DNA of 38,349 nt. Source: Rhizobium sp. Q54 (GTDB lineage: Bacteria > Pseudomonadota > Alphaproteobacteria > SHVZ01). Made by a program: the position numbers and the translations under genes. Below, piece by piece: positions 18,271 through 25,638 of the stretch. Numbering within the stretch: position 1 is the stretch's first letter; the number at the start of each line of letters is the position of its first letter. Under the pieces are notes generated by a model that was given only the letters and a program-made list of their open reading frames with translations, was not told where the DNA came from and ran no database searches. The stretch covers positions 1 through 38,349 of the forward strand of contig CAMBVS010000036.1 in the NCBI GenBank assembly GCA_945871425.1, read 5' to 3'.

Positions 18271-19259
18271 GCCGCGATGCCCTTGATCAGGTCGGCGAGG
18301 CGCACCTGCGGCCGCGGCCCGACATGTGAGATGACCTCGGCGGCGGCGATCGAGGCGATGCGCCCGGCGCGCTCGAGGCCGAGCCCGTGGGTCAGCCCGT
18401 AGAGGAAGCCGGAGGCGTAGAGATCGCCGGCGCCGGTGGTGTCGACGACCTGGGCGATCGGAGCCGCCGGGATCACGTGGACAGCCTCGGCGTCGAGCAC
18501 CACGGACCCCTTTTCGCTTCGCGTCAGCGCCGCGGTCTTGCCGAGGCCGCGCACGACCTTCAGCGCCTCGTCGAAGGTCGGCGTCCGGAAGAGCGCAACG
18601 ATCTCCGCCTCGTTGGCGAAGAGGATGTCGACGTGGTTCTTCACCAGATCGAGGAAGCTCTCGTGATGGCGCTCGACGCAGAAGGAGTCGGAAAGCGTCA
18701 GCGCCACCTTGCGACCGGCCCTGTGCGCGAGGCGCGCGGCCTTGAGGAAGGCCTCCTTCGCCGCCGGCCGGTCCCAGAGATATCCCTCAAGATAGAGCAC
18801 CTGGCCGCCGCCGATGGTCTCGGCATCGACGTCGTCGGGCGTCAACGCGACGCAGGCGCCGAGATAGGTGTTCATCGTCCGATGCCCGTCGGGCGTGATG
18901 ATGATGAAGGACCGGGCGGTCGGTGCGTCCTTCGTCAGGCGTGCCGTCGCGAAGTGGATGCCTGCGGACTTCAGGTCATGGGCGAAGATGTCGCCGAGCT
19001 GATCGTCGGCGACCTTGCCGACATAGGCCCCCTTGCCGCCCAAGGAGGCGAGGCCGGCGATGGTGTTGGCGGCCGATCCGCCCGACTGCTCGACCGCCGG
19101 GCCGATCGCCTGGTAGAGCGATTCGGCGCGATCGGCGTCGATCAGGATCATCGCGTTCTTGGCCATGCCCTGGCGGGCGAGGAAGGCGTCGTCGGCCTTT
19201 GCCAGCACATCGACGATGGCATTGCCGATGCCGACGACGTCCCATTTCGCCTCCGCCAT
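18267..19259 (-). CDS. Adenosine kinase / PfkB-family sugar kinase
   Basis: A 330-residue ribokinase-type kinase. Two PfkB signatures are present: SGGSAANT (59-66) with GGKGAYVGKVADDQLG, and DTTGAGDLYASGF, where D279 is the catalytic base and GAGD forms the anion hole. The N-terminus DVVGIGNAIVDVLA and the CFVERHHESF-like lid region fit the bacterial adenosine kinase group that phosphorylates adenosine to AMP in salvage. Other sugar substrates cannot be excluded. It is first in an overlapping three-gene run with ampG and the CoA ester lyase, and its ATG at 19259 has GGGAG upstream. Confidence 0.87.
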   Translation of the reverse strand: MAEAKWDVVGIGNAIVDVLAKADDAFLARQGMAKNAMILIDADRAESLYQAIGPAVEQSGGSAANTIAGLASLGGKGAYVGKVADDQLGDIFAHDLKSAGIHFATARLTKDAPTARSFIIITPDGHRTMNTYLGACVALTPDDVDAETIGGGQVLYLEGYLWDRPAAKEAFLKAARLAHRAGRKVALTLSDSFCVERHHESFLDLVKNHVDILFANEAEIVALFRTPTFDEALKVVRGLGKTAALTRSEKGSVVLDAEAVHVIPAAPIAQVVDTTGAGDLYASGFLYGLTHGLGLERAGRIASIAAAEVISHVGPRPQVRLADLIKGIAA

Positions 19260-19390
19260 GAACCGCTCCCGCCTCGTTGAATCGTGATGGCGGCACTATA
19301 ACCACGGCGGAACAGGGATGTCGCCGAGGACGTTCCTGTGCTGAAATCGAAAATCGAGTTCCCGCGTCCTCGAGAGAAGGAGTCGAGACG

Positions 19391-19747
19391 ATGAATCGAA
19401 CCCGACGTTTCGTCCTCGCCACCGCTTTGACCGTCGCGCTTGCCGCCCCGGCGATCGCCCATCACGGCTGGGGCAGCTACGACGCCAGCAAACCCGTGAC
19501 CATCGCCGGCCAGATCAAGCACACGACGTTCCAGTACCCGCATGTGCACGTGATGATCGATCATCAGGGCAACACCTGGGAGATCACCCTGGCGCCGCCC
19601 TCGCGGATGGAAGCCAGGAGGGCTGTCCTCGCGGTGGTGAAGGAGGGCAACACCATGGCAGCCTATGGCTACGCCAGCACCGCGAGGCCGCACGAGATGC
19701 GGGCCGAACGCATCACCGTCGATGGCAAGACCTACGAGATGCGCTGA
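19391..19747 (+). CDS. Exported DUF6152-type protein
   Basis: A 118-residue protein with a signal peptide (MNRTRRFVLATALTVALAAP, cleavage after AIA) giving a mature form that begins HHGWGSYD. The mature part has a small beta-rich pattern, with VTIAGQIKHTTFQYPHVHV followed by WEITLAPPSRMEARR, as in DUF6152 proteins. Conserved His residues (HHGW, YPHVHV) suggest metal binding, which is inference. The ATG at 19391 is chosen because it starts the signal peptide and has GAGAAGGAG-like sequence upstream. TGATG links it to the next gene, so they are likely to work together in the periplasm and membrane. Confidence 0.85.
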   Translation: MNRTRRFVLATALTVALAAPAIAHHGWGSYDASKPVTIAGQIKHTTFQYPHVHVMIDHQGNTWEITLAPPSRMEARRAVLAVVKEGNTMAAYGYASTARPHEMRAERITVDGKTYEMR

Positions 19748-20220
19748 TGGACGTCTTCCTCGCGCTCGAGCAGTCGGCTCTCGGCGCGGTGATGCGCGGG
19801 TCGTGGTTCCTCTATCCGCTCGCCAACGTGCTGCACATAATCGGGCTCGCCGGTTTCGCCGGTGCGATCGCGATCATGGATGCGCGGCTCCTCGGCGCCT
19901 TCCAGGCGATGCCGTTGGCACCCTTCGTCAGCCGCTGGCGGCAGATCGCCGTGGTCGCCTTCGCCGTCCAGGTGGTCAGCGGAGTCCTGCTGTTCAGCGC
20001 CGAGGCCTCGGCGATCATCGAGAACCCTGTCTTCCGGGCGAAAGTGCTGCTGATCGTCGTCGGCCTCGCCAATGTCGCGGTCTTCGAGTTCGTGACCAAG
20101 CCCGGGCTGGCGACGTGGCGGGAGGGACGTCCGCCGCCGTCGGCGCGCCTATCCGGCGCGGTATCGCTGGCGACCTGGCTCGCGGTCGCCGCCGCGGGCC
20201 GCCTCATCGCGTATTTCTAG
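19747..20220 (+). CDS. Four-helix membrane protein, partner of the DUF6152 protein
   Basis: A 157-residue protein with hydrophobic segments at about 17-45 (FLYPLANVLHIIGLAGFAGAI), 65-85 (IAVVAFAVQVVSGVLLF), 97-115 (AKVLLIVVGLANVAVFEFV) and 135-155. The conserved-looking LHIIGLA and RWRQIAV motifs could place His in the membrane, as in small quinol- or haem-linked proteins, but this is unproven. Its start shares bases with the previous stop (TGATG), and the next gene starts two bases after its own stop. I recall similar membrane proteins next to DUF6152 genes in other alphaproteobacteria. The function is unknown. Confidence 0.78.
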   Translation: MDVFLALEQSALGAVMRGSWFLYPLANVLHIIGLAGFAGAIAIMDARLLGAFQAMPLAPFVSRWRQIAVVAFAVQVVSGVLLFSAEASAIIENPVFRAKVLLIVVGLANVAVFEFVTKPGLATWREGRPPPSARLSGAVSLATWLAVAAAGRLIAYF

Positions 20221-20221
20221 G

Positions 20222-20896
20222 GTGCTTCGCGCCTTCGCTCTGGCCCTCGGCCAGCTCTCCGATCCGCCCTTCCGCCGGCTGGTGCTGATCGGGATCGGCT
20301 GTTCCCTTCTGCTGCTGGCCGGGCTCGCCGGCGCGATCTCGTTTCTGCTCGCCTATGCCGTCCCGCCTGGCTGGGACTGGGCGGCAGTGCCGGCGGCGAC
20401 CTTCGGCGGTCTCGCCGGCCTGGTGCTCGCCTGGTTCCTCTTCCCGGCGGCGAGCGCGCTTGCCGCCGGCCTGCTCGGCGACCGCCTGGCCCGCGCCGTC
20501 GAACGCCGGCACTACCCGGGGGCGCCGGAGCCGAGGGGCGCCGGGGCGGTGGAAGGGTTCGGCGCGACCATCCGGCTGGTGCTGGCGGGTTTGGCGCTGA
20601 ACCTGCTCGCGGTGCCGATCTACCTTCTGGTGCCCGGGATCAATCTCATCCTGTTCCTCCTTCTCAACGGCTACCTGATCGGCCGCGAGTATTTCGAATC
20701 GGCGGCCGCTCGGCGCTTTCCCCCGGTGATCGCCTGCGATATCCGCCGCCGGCGGCGGCTCGGTCTGTGGGCCGGAGGCGCCCTCATGGCGGGGTTGCTG
20801 ACGATCCCAGGGCTCAACCTCTTCGTGCCCTATCTCGGCCTCGCCGCGATGATTCACCTGATCGAGCGAGAGCGTATTCGCCAAGGCGCGGGATGA
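20222..20896 (+). CDS. EI24/CysZ-like membrane protein
   Basis: A 224-residue inner-membrane protein with hydrophobic segments at about 20-45, 55-80, 110-145 and 180-205. The central block FGATIRLVLAGLALNLLAVPIYLLVPGINLILFLLLNGYLIGREYFE is split here by position 115-155 and matches the EI24 domain, which also covers CysZ sulfate carriers. The PGLNLFVPYLGLAAMIHLIE end fits as well. The GTG at 20222 is two bases after the preceding stop, so the three genes from 19391 form one unit. Whether it transports sulfate is unknown. Confidence 0.85.
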   Translation: MLRAFALALGQLSDPPFRRLVLIGIGCSLLLLAGLAGAISFLLAYAVPPGWDWAAVPAATFGGLAGLVLAWFLFPAASALAAGLLGDRLARAVERRHYPGAPEPRGAGAVEGFGATIRLVLAGLALNLLAVPIYLLVPGINLILFLLLNGYLIGREYFESAAARRFPPVIACDIRRRRRLGLWAGGALMAGLLTIPGLNLFVPYLGLAAMIHLIERERIRQGAG

Positions 20897-20941
20897 TCTG
20901 GTATAGAGGGACGACGCCCAGGACCAACCGGAATTTCTCCG

Positions 20942-21502
20942 ATGTTCTTCAAGAAGAAGGGCGGCGATGACGGAACCGCCAAGGATCAACCGGCCGGGCT
21001 TTCCCCGGCCTCGACCCCGGCGACCGACGATCTGCCGGCCAAAGGTGCCTCGATGACCCAGCAGAAACCCCCCGCGACCGGCTTCAATCCGGAAGTGCCG
21101 AAGCGTGTAGTCGACATTCCCGGCCCGCCCAGGCGCGCCGAGCCGATCAAGAAGCCCGATGGCGAGACCAAGCGCCTGACGGTCGGCCGCGACATCATCC
21201 TCTCCGGCGAGATCACCTCCTGCGACGTGCTGGTGGTCGAGGGCCGGGTCGAGGCGACGCTTTCCAACAGCCATGCGATCGAGATCTCCTCGACCGGGCA
21301 CTTCAAGGGCAAGGCGGAGATCGACGAGGGAGACATCAACGGCTCTTTCGACGGCACCTTGACCGTTCGCAACCGGCTCCTGGTGCGCTCGACCGGTAAG
21401 GTCACTGGCGTCGTTCGCTATGGCCAGCTCGAGGTGGAGCGGGGCGGCGAGGTGACCGGCGACGTGCAACTGGTCTCCGGCGGGGCCACGCCGACGACCT
21501 GA
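20942..21502 (+). CDS. bacA: Bactofilin (polymer-forming cytoskeletal protein)
   Basis: A 186-residue protein with a proline-rich disordered N-terminus (1-72) and a right-handed beta-helix core (about 75-175) of short repeated turns such as LTVGRDIILSGEITSCDVLV, VEGRVEATLSNSHAIEIS, and VTGVVRYGQLEVERGGEVTG. Bactofilins polymerise without nucleotide and position cell-wall enzymes or stalk proteins under the membrane. The start MFFKKKGG is lysine-rich and could contact the membrane. A TATAGA sequence at 20902-20907 may be a -10 element, giving the gene its own promoter 45 bases after the EI24 gene. Confidence 0.93.
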   Translation: MFFKKKGGDDGTAKDQPAGLSPASTPATDDLPAKGASMTQQKPPATGFNPEVPKRVVDIPGPPRRAEPIKKPDGETKRLTVGRDIILSGEITSCDVLVVEGRVEATLSNSHAIEISSTGHFKGKAEIDEGDINGSFDGTLTVRNRLLVRSTGKVTGVVRYGQLEVERGGEVTGDVQLVSGGATPTT

Positions 21503-21522
21503 CGGGAGTAAGCGGGGGGGAC

Positions 21523-21936
21523 ATGGCCATTCGTCGTCTGGGCTTGGTGGCGGCGCTGGCCGCCGCCGCCTGTGCCGCGCCGCCACCTTCGGCGAAGATC
21601 GCAGTGGCACCGGGCACGCCGGTAGCGCCGGCTTGGCGTGAGCCGAGCGAGCCGATGCGGGCGGCGCCACGTCCCGCCGAGGGACCGGGACTGGTTGGGC
21701 TCGCTTCCCGCGACGTCGAGGGCATGTTCGGCCGTCCGCGCTTCGTCCGCCGCGACGGCCCGGCTCAGATCTGGCAGTACGGCACCGACCTCTGCACCCT
21801 CAACCTCTTCCTCTACCGGGACGGGCCTGCGTTCAAGGTCCGGCACGTCGAGTTCCGCGACCGCAGCGCCGACCTGGTGTCGTCGGGCCGTTGCGAGGGG
21901 GCGCTGGTCTCGATGGTGCAGGCGAAGTCGCTCTAG
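21523..21936 (+). CDS. Putative lipoprotein, BamE-like pattern
   Basis: A 137-residue protein with a short signal sequence and a lipobox-like AAAAC ending at C17, followed by AAPPPSAK, so it is probably lipidated in the envelope. After a proline-rich spacer the domain reads LVGLASRDVEGMFGRPRFVRRDG, then AQIWQYGTDLCTLNLFLYRDG, recalling the BamE/SmpA fold, where a helix is followed by strands and a G-x-P turn. There are two Cys residues in the mature part (C-TLNLF and GRC). The stop codon shares a CTAG with the stop of the convergent endonuclease III gene. The function is unknown. Confidence 0.75.
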   Translation: MAIRRLGLVAALAAAACAAPPPSAKIAVAPGTPVAPAWREPSEPMRAAPRPAEGPGLVGLASRDVEGMFGRPRFVRRDGPAQIWQYGTDLCTLNLFLYRDGPAFKVRHVEFRDRSADLVSSGRCEGALVSMVQAKSL

Positions 21937-22571
21937 TCGATCGTCTTCGCCTTGAAGCGGCAGAGATCGCGGACGACGCAGACAGGACAATCCGGTTTCC
22001 GCGCCTTGCAGACGTAGCGTCCGTGCAGGATCAGCCAGTGATGCGCGTGGCGGCGGTAGGCTGGCGGCACCTTCTTCTCCAGGGCCGCCTCGACTTCGTC
22101 GGGGGTCCGGCCGGGGGCGAGGCCGGTCCGGTTGGCGACCCGGAAGACATGGGTGTCGACGGCGATGGTCGGCTCGCCGAAGGCGATGTTGAGGACGACG
22201 CTGGCTGTCTTCCGCCCGACGCCGGGCAGCGCCTGCAGCGCTTCGCGGTCTCTCGGCACCTCGCCGCCGTGGCGCTCTATGAGCAGCTCCGAGAGGCGGA
22301 TGACGTTCTTGGCCTTGGCGTTGTAGAGGCCGATGGTCTTGATGTGCTCCTTGAGGCCGGCCTCGCCGAGGGCCAGCATCTTCGCCGGGCGGTCGACCGT
22401 CTGGAACAGCCGTCTGGTCGCCCGGTTGACGCCGACATCGGTCGCCTGGGCGGAAAGCACCACCGCCACCAGCAGCGTGTAGGGATTGACGTAGTCGAGC
22501 TCGCCTTTGGGCTCGGGCGTCGCCGCCTCGAGGCGGGCGAAGAAGGCGGCGGGATCGGGGTTCTTGGCCAT
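21933..22571 (-). CDS. nth: Endonuclease III (DNA glycosylase/AP lyase)
   Basis: A 212-residue base-excision repair enzyme that removes oxidised pyrimidines and cleaves the abasic site. The helix-hairpin-helix LPGVGRKTASVVLN carries the catalytic K121, and D139 is in AVDTHVFRV. The 4Fe-4S loop is C188-x6-C195-x2-C198-x5-C204. The frame is open much further upstream, but ATG at 22571 gives the usual N-terminus MAKNPDPAAFFARL. It is convergent with the lipoprotein gene and divergent from nfuA across about 100 bases. Confidence 0.97.
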   Translation of the reverse strand: MAKNPDPAAFFARLEAATPEPKGELDYVNPYTLLVAVVLSAQATDVGVNRATRRLFQTVDRPAKMLALGEAGLKEHIKTIGLYNAKAKNVIRLSELLIERHGGEVPRDREALQALPGVGRKTASVVLNIAFGEPTIAVDTHVFRVANRTGLAPGRTPDEVEAALEKKVPPAYRRHAHHWLILHGRYVCKARKPDCPVCVVRDLCRFKAKTID

Positions 22572-22670
22572 CGGGCGCCCACAGTCGAGCGGGCGTTCCC
22601 CTACTGTCAACGTGGTTGAACCGGCCCTCCGGCTTGCCCATCTTGGACGGACAGTTCTCGCGAGGGTGCC

Positions 22671-23228
22671 ATGTTCATTCAGACCGAATACACGCCGAAT
22701 CCCGCTACCCTGAAGTTCCTGCCGGGGCGCGAGGTCATGTCGTCGGGCACCGCCGATTTCGCCGACGCGGCGGCGGCGGGCCGTTCGCCGCTGGCCGAGG
22801 TCCTGTTCGGCATCGAGGGCATCGAGCGGGTTTTCTTCGGATCGGACTTCGTCACCGTCACCAAGCGCGAGGGCAAGGAGTGGGCGGTGGTCAAGCCGGC
22901 GGTTCTGGGCGCGATCATGGACCACTACACCTCCGGCAAGCCCATCGTGCTGGCCGGAAGCGAGGCACCCAAGCCGGTCGAGGCGGACGGCGAGAATGCC
23001 GAGCTGGTCCAGCAGATCATCGAGCTCATCGACACGCGGGTCCGCCCGGCCGTCGCCCAGGATGGCGGCGACATCATCTTCAAGGACTTCAAGGACGGGG
23101 TCGTGACCCTGCACATGCAGGGCGCTTGCTCGGGTTGCCCGAGTTCCACCGCGACGCTGAAGATGGGCATCGAGAACATGCTCAAGCACTACATCCCGGA
23201 AGTCATCGAGGTTCGCGCCGAGGCTTGA
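22671..23228 (+). CDS. nfuA: NfuA-type iron-sulfur cluster carrier
   Basis: A 185-residue Fe-S scaffold or carrier that hands 4Fe-4S clusters to target proteins. The N-terminal Nfu_N domain (MFIQTEYTPNPATLKFLPGR, then FFGSDFVTVTK) is followed by the NifU C-terminal domain at about 108-185, with the cluster Cys pair C153-x2-C156 in GACSGCPSS. The two-domain form is the usual alphaproteobacterial one. The neighbour nth needs a 4Fe-4S cluster, but the genes are divergent, so a shared promoter region is all that can be said. Confidence 0.96.
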   Translation: MFIQTEYTPNPATLKFLPGREVMSSGTADFADAAAAGRSPLAEVLFGIEGIERVFFGSDFVTVTKREGKEWAVVKPAVLGAIMDHYTSGKPIVLAGSEAPKPVEADGENAELVQQIIELIDTRVRPAVAQDGGDIIFKDFKDGVVTLHMQGACSGCPSSTATLKMGIENMLKHYIPEVIEVRAEA

Positions 23229-23330
23229 GGCGCGCGCCCGCGCTTCTCGTCTGCGTCCCGTTCCGCTAGAAGGCGTCGCGGTGCTGCCCGACGGCAGCGC
23301 CGATTCAGCCGCGAGCGGATCAGCGAGACC

Positions 23331-24011
23331 ATGAGCGACGCAGCCCGACGGGTCCTTGCCATCGAGTCCGCGCTGGCTGCCTGCTCCGTCGCTGCGCTGG
23401 TGGATGGGCGTCTTGCCGCTCATCGCTTCGAGCCGATGGCGCGCGGCCACGCCGAGCGGCTCCTGCCGATGGTCCGCGAGGTCGCGGCCGAGGCCGGCCT
23501 CGGCTTCGACGCTTTCGACCTTCTTGCCGTCACCGTGGGTCCGGGCCACTTCACCGGGCTTCGTGTCGGCCTCGCGGCGGCACAGGGGCTGGCGCTGGCT
23601 TGGGGGCGGCCGCTGGCGGGGGTCACCACCCTGGAAGCTGTCGCGGCGGCGGCGCCGGCCGGCGAGGCGCCCCTGGTGGTGGCGCTCGAGAGCAAGCGCG
23701 CCGATCTCTACGTCCAGGTCTTCTCACGCGGCAGCGCTCTGGGGCCGCCGGTATCGCTGGCGCCCGAGCGCCTCGCCGGTCATCCCTGGCCGGCGGGCGA
23801 GCTTGCCCTCGCCGGTGATGGTGCAACGCGCCTGCAGCCGATCCTCGCCGCCGCTGGGCTACGCTCGGAACGCATCGGCCCCGACGGTCCCGACGCAGAG
23901 TCCGTCGCCCGTCTTGCCGCCGGCCGGCACGGGACGGCGTCGGCCCTGGCCGCCGAGCCTCTCTATCTCCGGCCGCCCGACGTCACCCTGCCGAAGGCGG
24001 GAACCCGATGA
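23331..24011 (+). CDS. tsaB: tRNA threonylcarbamoyladenosine biosynthesis protein TsaB
   Basis: A 226-residue inactive ASKHA-fold partner of TsaD, required to make t6A37 on tRNAs that read ANN codons. The family pattern is VLAIESALAACSVAAL, then HAERLLPMVREVAAEAG, and the conserved VTVGPGHFTGLRVGLAAAQGLA. The C-terminal domain is less conserved but of normal length. The stop overlaps the rimI start as ATGA, which matches the common tsaB-rimI order. Confidence 0.96.
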   Translation: MSDAARRVLAIESALAACSVAALVDGRLAAHRFEPMARGHAERLLPMVREVAAEAGLGFDAFDLLAVTVGPGHFTGLRVGLAAAQGLALAWGRPLAGVTTLEAVAAAAPAGEAPLVVALESKRADLYVQVFSRGSALGPPVSLAPERLAGHPWPAGELALAGDGATRLQPILAAAGLRSERIGPDGPDAESVARLAAGRHGTASALAAEPLYLRPPDVTLPKAGTR

Positions 24012-24472
24012 CGCGGGCGGCGGTGGTCGCCGCCGGCCCGGCCGATATCGAGCGGCTGGCCGAGATGCAGGCGACCTGCTTTCGCGAGCCCTGGGGCGCG
24101 GCGAGCATCGCCAAGACCTTAAGTCTGCCCGGGGCCTTCGCCCTTCTCCTCCGCGACACCACGCCTGCGGGGCGGATCTCCGCCGGCTTCGTCATCATCC
24201 AGGTGGTCGCCGACCAGGCGGATCTGCTGACTCTCGGCGTCGTTCCCGGGCTGCGGCGGAGGGGGCACGCCGGCCGGCTTCTGGAGGGGGCGCTCATCCG
24301 GGCGGCGGGTCTCGGCGCCAAGACGGTGTTCCTCGAAGTCGCCGAAGACAACCCGGCGGCTCTTGAGCTTTATCGGCGAGCCGGGTTCGAAACCATGGGA
24401 CGACGCGAGGGTTACTATCGAGACGCCGAAGGACGAAGGATCGCCGCGGTAACGATGCGCCTAGCCATTTAG
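24008..24472 (+). CDS. rimI: Ribosomal protein S18-alanine N-acetyltransferase
   Basis: A 154-residue GNAT enzyme. The acetyl-CoA loop is RRRGHAGRLLEGAL, followed by FLEVAEDNPAALELYRRAGF with the usual RimI N-P-A-x-x-LY motif and EGYYRDAEG near the end. RimI acetylates the N-terminal Ala of ribosomal protein S18. It starts inside the tsaB stop codon. Some members have lost the link to S18 and act on other N-termini, so the substrate is inferred from context. Confidence 0.93.
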   Translation: MTRAAVVAAGPADIERLAEMQATCFREPWGAASIAKTLSLPGAFALLLRDTTPAGRISAGFVIIQVVADQADLLTLGVVPGLRRRGHAGRLLEGALIRAAGLGAKTVFLEVAEDNPAALELYRRAGFETMGRREGYYRDAEGRRIAAVTMRLAI

Positions 24473-24547
24473 CTTCCTCTATCTTTCTAATACGAAACGA
24501 CTGTTTCTTTTGATTTCAGAAGTCTGAGTGCAGATATCAAGGACTTG

Positions 24548-24576
24548 TTGATGAATAATCCTGGCGTCTCTATAAT
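24548..24576 (+). promoter_or_regulatory. Sigma70-like promoter of mucR
   Basis: TTGATG at 24548-24553 and a perfect TATAAT at 24571-24576 are separated by 17 bases. This is the strongest promoter match noticed in the window, and it lies in a stretch that is clearly more AT-rich than the genes. A start site near 24583 would give a leader of about 27 bases with GAGGA at 24596-24600 nine bases before the mucR ATG. MucR proteins bind AT-rich promoters, including their own, so autoregulation is plausible. Confidence 0.7.
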
Positions 24577-24609
24577 CACGACGATCCCCCCCAATGAGGA
24601 ATTCCTTCC

Positions 24610-25029
24610 ATGGCTGACCAGGCCGATAACAACGAGATCCTGGCGCTTACGGCAGATATTGTTGCCGCGCACGTGTCCAACAACACCGTTGGCGTCGCGG
24701 AGCTGCCGCAACTGATCCAGCAGGTCTACGCATCGCTCTCCACCTTAGGGCAAGCTCCGGCTCCGACCCCGGAACGACCGCATCCGGCCGTCCCGATCAA
24801 GAAGTCGGTGACCCCCGAATTCATCATCTGCCTCGAAGACGGTAAGAAGCTGAAGATGCTGAAGCGGCATCTGAAGACGGCCTTCAACATGACGCCCGAG
24901 CAGTACCGCGAGCGCTGGGGCCTGCCGCCGGACTATCCGATGGTGGCGCCCAAGTACGCCGAGCAGCGTAGCAAGCTCGCCAAGGATATCGGCCTCGGCA
25001 CGCGCGCGCGTCGGCGGGGATCGAAGTAG
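24610..25029 (+). CDS. mucR: MucR/Ros-family transcriptional regulator
   Basis: A 139-residue zinc-finger-like regulator. The N-terminal half (LALTADIVAAHVSNNTV, LPQLIQQVYASL) is the oligomerisation region, and the DNA-binding part is IICLEDGKKLKMLKRHLKTA, then MTPEQYRERWGLPPDYPMVAP. In Ros the zinc ligands are C-x2-C-x9-H-x4-H. Here C74, D77 and H87 are present, but the last ligand position is F92, so a normal site is not complete; Cys-to-Asp changes are known in the family. MucR proteins act like H-NS, silencing AT-rich genes and controlling exopolysaccharide, motility and host interaction. A strong promoter lies upstream. Confidence 0.94.
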   Translation: MADQADNNEILALTADIVAAHVSNNTVGVAELPQLIQQVYASLSTLGQAPAPTPERPHPAVPIKKSVTPEFIICLEDGKKLKMLKRHLKTAFNMTPEQYRERWGLPPDYPMVAPKYAEQRSKLAKDIGLGTRARRRGSK

Positions 25030-25130
25030 CCGGGCGTCGGCGGTCGCCGGCGGGTTCATCGGGTCGGCGGTGCGGCGCCACGTTAGGCGCCGTGCTAGCC
25101 TATGGGGGATAGCGAAGGGAGAGGCTTCGG

Positions 25131-25562
25131 GTGATTTCCAAGATCGAGGAGCTCTGCATCAAGAAGGGGCTGCGGATGACCGAACAGCGCCGCGTGATCG
25201 CGCGCGTGCTGTCGGACGCCGATGACCACCCCGATGTCGAGCAGGTGCATCGTCGCGCCGCCGAGGTCGACCCGCGCATCTCGATCGCAACGGTCTACCG
25301 CACGGTCCGTCTCTTCGAGGAGGCCAGCATCCTCGAGCGCCACGACTTCGGCGATGGACGCGCGCGGTATGAGGAGGCGCCTGAATCGCATCACGATCAC
25401 CTGATCGACGTCGAGTCGGGCAAGGTGATCGAGTTCCGCAACGAGCAGGTCGAGCGCCTGCAGCGCGAGATCGCGGAAAAGCTGGGCTTCAAGCTGGTCG
25501 ACCACCGCCTCGAGCTTTTCGGCGTCCCGCTCGGCAAGGGCGAGCGCAAAGGCCGCGGATAG
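25131..25562 (+). CDS. fur: Fur-family metal-responsive regulator
   Basis: A 143-residue winged-helix regulator. The DNA-binding domain is GLRMTEQRRVIARVLSDADD with HPDVEQVHRRA and ISIATVYRTVRLFEEA. The metal region has HDFGDGRARYE and the run H87-H88-x-H90 in ESHHDHLIDVESGKVIEF; the CxxC zinc motif of E. coli Fur is replaced by non-Cys residues, as is usual for the alphaproteobacterial Fur/Mur branch, which can sense manganese or iron. The GTG start at 25131 has GGGAGAGG upstream. It lies 101 bases after mucR and 76 bases before olsB. Confidence 0.93.
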   Translation: MISKIEELCIKKGLRMTEQRRVIARVLSDADDHPDVEQVHRRAAEVDPRISIATVYRTVRLFEEASILERHDFGDGRARYEEAPESHHDHLIDVESGKVIEFRNEQVERLQREIAEKLGFKLVDHRLELFGVPLGKGERKGRG

Positions 25563-25580
25563 GAATCAGCCGACATTTTG

Positions 25581-25598
25581 CCGTAATCGTATTGTCAC
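25581..25598 (+). promoter_or_regulatory. Pho-box-like direct repeat upstream of olsB
   Basis: CCGTAAT and TTGTCAC, separated by CGTA, make an 18-base direct repeat that matches the PhoB consensus (CTGTCAT-N4-CTGTCAT) at five of seven positions in each half. TAGAGA at 25609-25614 stands exactly ten bases downstream, where a -10 would be expected in a PhoB-dependent promoter. In Sinorhizobium the ols genes are induced by phosphate lack through PhoB, which supports the reading; the match is by eye and modest. Confidence 0.45.
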
Positions 25599-25638
25599 GT
25601 GCCCGCGCTAGAGACATGCTGATCGGGAGGCGTGGAAT

